From Deltaproteobacteria bacterium (GTDB lineage Bacteria > Desulfobacterota > Desulfobulbia > Desulfobulbales > BM004), in the NCBI GenBank assembly GCA_019313095.1, contig JAFDBU010000215.1, positions 1 to 6,896 of the forward strand: DNA of 6,896 nucleotides, in the 5' to 3' direction. The translations under genes were made by a program, and so were the position numbers. This document shows, in pieces, positions 6,026-6,896 of the stretch. Position 1 is the first letter of the stretch; each line of letters opens with the position of its first letter. The notes under the pieces were generated by a model. The model was not told the DNA's origin. It made no database searches and saw nothing but the letters and a program-made list of their open reading frames with translations.

Positions 6026-6583
6026 ATGTCTGTTTTACTTCACATCTGCTGCGGGCCCTGCACAACCTATCCCCTTGAGGTTCTGAAAGGAGAAGGAATT
6101 CAGGTCCACGGTTATTTCTATAACCCCAATATCCACCCTTACCTGGAATTCAGAAAGCGGCTTGAATCCGTTGAGCAGCTTGCTTCAAGGATAAATCTAC
6201 CGGTAGACTATTGCCGGGAGTATGGTTTGCGCTATTACCTGAGACAGGTTGTATTCAATGAGGAGGGCCGCTGCGGCCTCTGTTATGATATGCGCTTGCG
6301 CGAAGTTGTTGTAAAGGCAAAAAAAATGAGAGCCGACGCCTTTACCAGCACACTCCTTTACAGTCGTTATCAGAATCATGATTTGATCCGGCGCAAAGCC
6401 GAAGACCTTGCCGAAGAGCACAAAATTTCGTTTCTGTATTATGATTTCCGCCAGGGATGGCAGCAGGGTATTGATATGTCCAGAGAAATGAATTTATACC
6501 GCCAGTCATACTGCGGCTGCATCTACAGCGAGCAGGAACGGTACGACAAGCATTTCAGAAAGAATAAATCAGACGCTGGATAG
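6026..6583 (+). CDS. queH: Epoxyqueuosine reductase QueH (former DUF208)
   Basis: QueH performs the last step of queuosine synthesis, reducing epoxyqueuosine to queuosine at position 34 of tRNAs with GUN anticodons. It is unrelated to the cobalamin-dependent QueG. Seen in 185 residues, typical for the family: HICCGPCTTYPLEVL (6-20) with C8, C9 and C12; FYNPNIHPYLEFRKR (31-45); RCGLCYDMR with C83 and C86; AFTSTLLYSRYQNHD (105-119), a family core; and SYCGCIYS with C163 and C165. These cysteines fit the iron-sulfur and adjacent iron site described for QueH. The ATG is 9 bases after the aroA stop, so it is probably the last gene of the same transcript; the ribosome site is weak. No other queuosine gene is in the window, so the linkage to aro genes looks like operon convenience, not a pathway. 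Confidence 0.93.
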   Translation: MSVLLHICCGPCTTYPLEVLKGEGIQVHGYFYNPNIHPYLEFRKRLESVEQLASRINLPVDYCREYGLRYYLRQVVFNEEGRCGLCYDMRLREVVVKAKKMRADAFTSTLLYSRYQNHDLIRRKAEDLAEEHKISFLYYDFRQGWQQGIDMSREMNLYRQSYCGCIYSEQERYDKHFRKNKSDAG

Positions 6584-6612
6584 TATCCGGATTTCTCCAA
6601 GCACTTTTTCGA

Positions 6613-6632
6613 CACTTGATATAAATTAAGTG
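6613..6632. promoter_or_regulatory. FNR/CRP-like imperfect palindrome
   Basis: This 20-base stretch runs from CACTTGATAT to AAATTAAGTG. Eight of its ten symmetric positions pair. Its core TTGAT-N4-ATTAA differs from the FNR consensus TTGAT-N4-ATCAA at one base. It lies 30 bases after the queH stop, with no promoter or gene start seen next to it, so a role as an operator is only a possibility. Confidence 0.2.
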
Positions 6633-6697
6633 ATGATTACGAAACTGCCAGGCGGAACAGGCCTGCAGCAGAGTGAGCTATAGCTTTTGAAGTTCCT

Positions 6698-6730
6698 TAG
6701 GTTACAGGTGGTTTGAGCCTATTTTTGTTT
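6698..6730 (+). terminator. Weak intrinsic terminator candidate for the operon
   Basis: TAGGTT (6698-6703) pairs with AGCCTA (6716-6721), including one G-U pair, around a 12-base loop, and TTTTTGTTT follows at 6722-6730. The position, about 115 bases after queH, and the T tract fit, but the stem is short and only two pairs are G-C. Rho-dependent termination is as likely. Confidence 0.3.
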
Positions 6731-6896
6731 CCTGAACGAGCCAATTGGATTACTTTTTTTTTAGAAATTTTCCGCTGTGATACAGATAAAAAAACTCAAA
6801 ACAGCAAACCAAGTTACTGCCAAACGCAAACAATGTTTACTTTTTTGAGAAAGTGGTGTGAATTTAACAGTATAGGTATATTATTACAGTCTGCTA

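Larger units (their letters stand above)
6584..6896. other. A/T-rich intergenic tail, no gene supported
   Basis: This stretch after queH is visibly richer in A and T runs than the genes, including nine T at 6754-6762. It contains an FNR-like palindrome (6613-6632), a 5-bp GC stem CAGGC/GCCTG (6649-6653 with 6661-6665), a weak terminator candidate (6698-6730) and a long-loop inverted repeat CTCAAAA/TTTTGAG (6795-6801 with 6843-6849). Short frames run off the right edge on both strands, but none shows a ribosome site or a known motif. Confidence 0.6.

Noticed and set aside
6741..6762. CCAATTGG palindrome close to a run of nine T, resembling a terminator.
   Set aside because: The palindrome has no loop and cannot form a stable hairpin, so the T run alone does not make a terminator.
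6816..6894. - strand frame open from the right edge to a TAA at about 6816, followed on that strand by a T run, resembling a gene end with a terminator.
   Set aside because: It has about 25 codons with no motif, and no convincing stem precedes the T run. It could be the tail of a gene lying beyond the edge, but there is no evidence here.
6833..6896. + strand ATG at 6833 open to the right edge (MFTFLRKWCEF and on).
   Set aside because: It has only 21 codons before the edge, no ribosome site and no recognisable motif. It cannot be supported without more sequence.

Overview
The window holds a plain metabolic gene cluster on the + strand, pyrK-pyrD-ykgJ-aroD-aroE-aroA-queH. It is flanked on the left by the 5' part of a divergent prepilin peptidase gene on the - strand, and on the right by about 310 bases with no supportable gene. 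All seven + strand genes are complete, and every diagnostic catalytic or metal-binding residue I looked for is present.

Organism: the mix is that of an anaerobic or facultative bacterium. It has a NAD-linked class 1B dihydroorotate dehydrogenase with its iron-sulfur/flavin partner PyrK, a type I dehydroquinate dehydratase, the oxygen-independent QueH route to queuosine, and a type IV pilus or type II secretion prepilin peptidase. From memory of family sequences, PyrD, AroA and AroD look more like Desulfobacterota (former Deltaproteobacteria) than Clostridia. Most starts lack a strong Shine-Dalgarno sequence, which also argues mildly against Firmicutes. This placement is an inference and was not tested by any search.

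Layout: 1-288 (-) is the first 96 codons of a prepilin peptidase, cut by the window edge. 289-652 is a divergent intergenic region with a palindromic ATTATAAT, a second sigma70-like promoter facing pyrK, a heptamer tandem repeat that begins where that promoter would start transcription, and a GC-capped hairpin holding tiny ORFs. 653-2352 is pyrK and pyrD, overlapping by 10 bases. 2393-3127 is a cysteine-rich YkgJ-family protein. 3198-6016 is aroD, aroE and aroA, three shikimate-pathway steps, with aroD and aroE overlapping by 11 bases. 6026-6583 is queH. 6584-6896 is an A/T-rich tail with a weak terminator candidate and an FNR-like palindrome.

How the genes work together: PyrK and PyrD form one enzyme of de novo pyrimidine synthesis. 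AroD, AroE and AroA carry 3-dehydroquinate through shikimate to EPSP, with AroE and AroA separated by the shikimate kinase step, whose gene is not here. QueH finishes queuosine in tRNA. The YkgJ-family protein has no known substrate and is the least understood member. Tight spacing suggests one transcript or a few overlapping ones. I found no CRISPR array, mobile element, tRNA, rRNA or recognisable riboswitch, and no evidence of a novel defence or other accessory system. The least explained pieces are the pyrK leader and the YkgJ-family gene.
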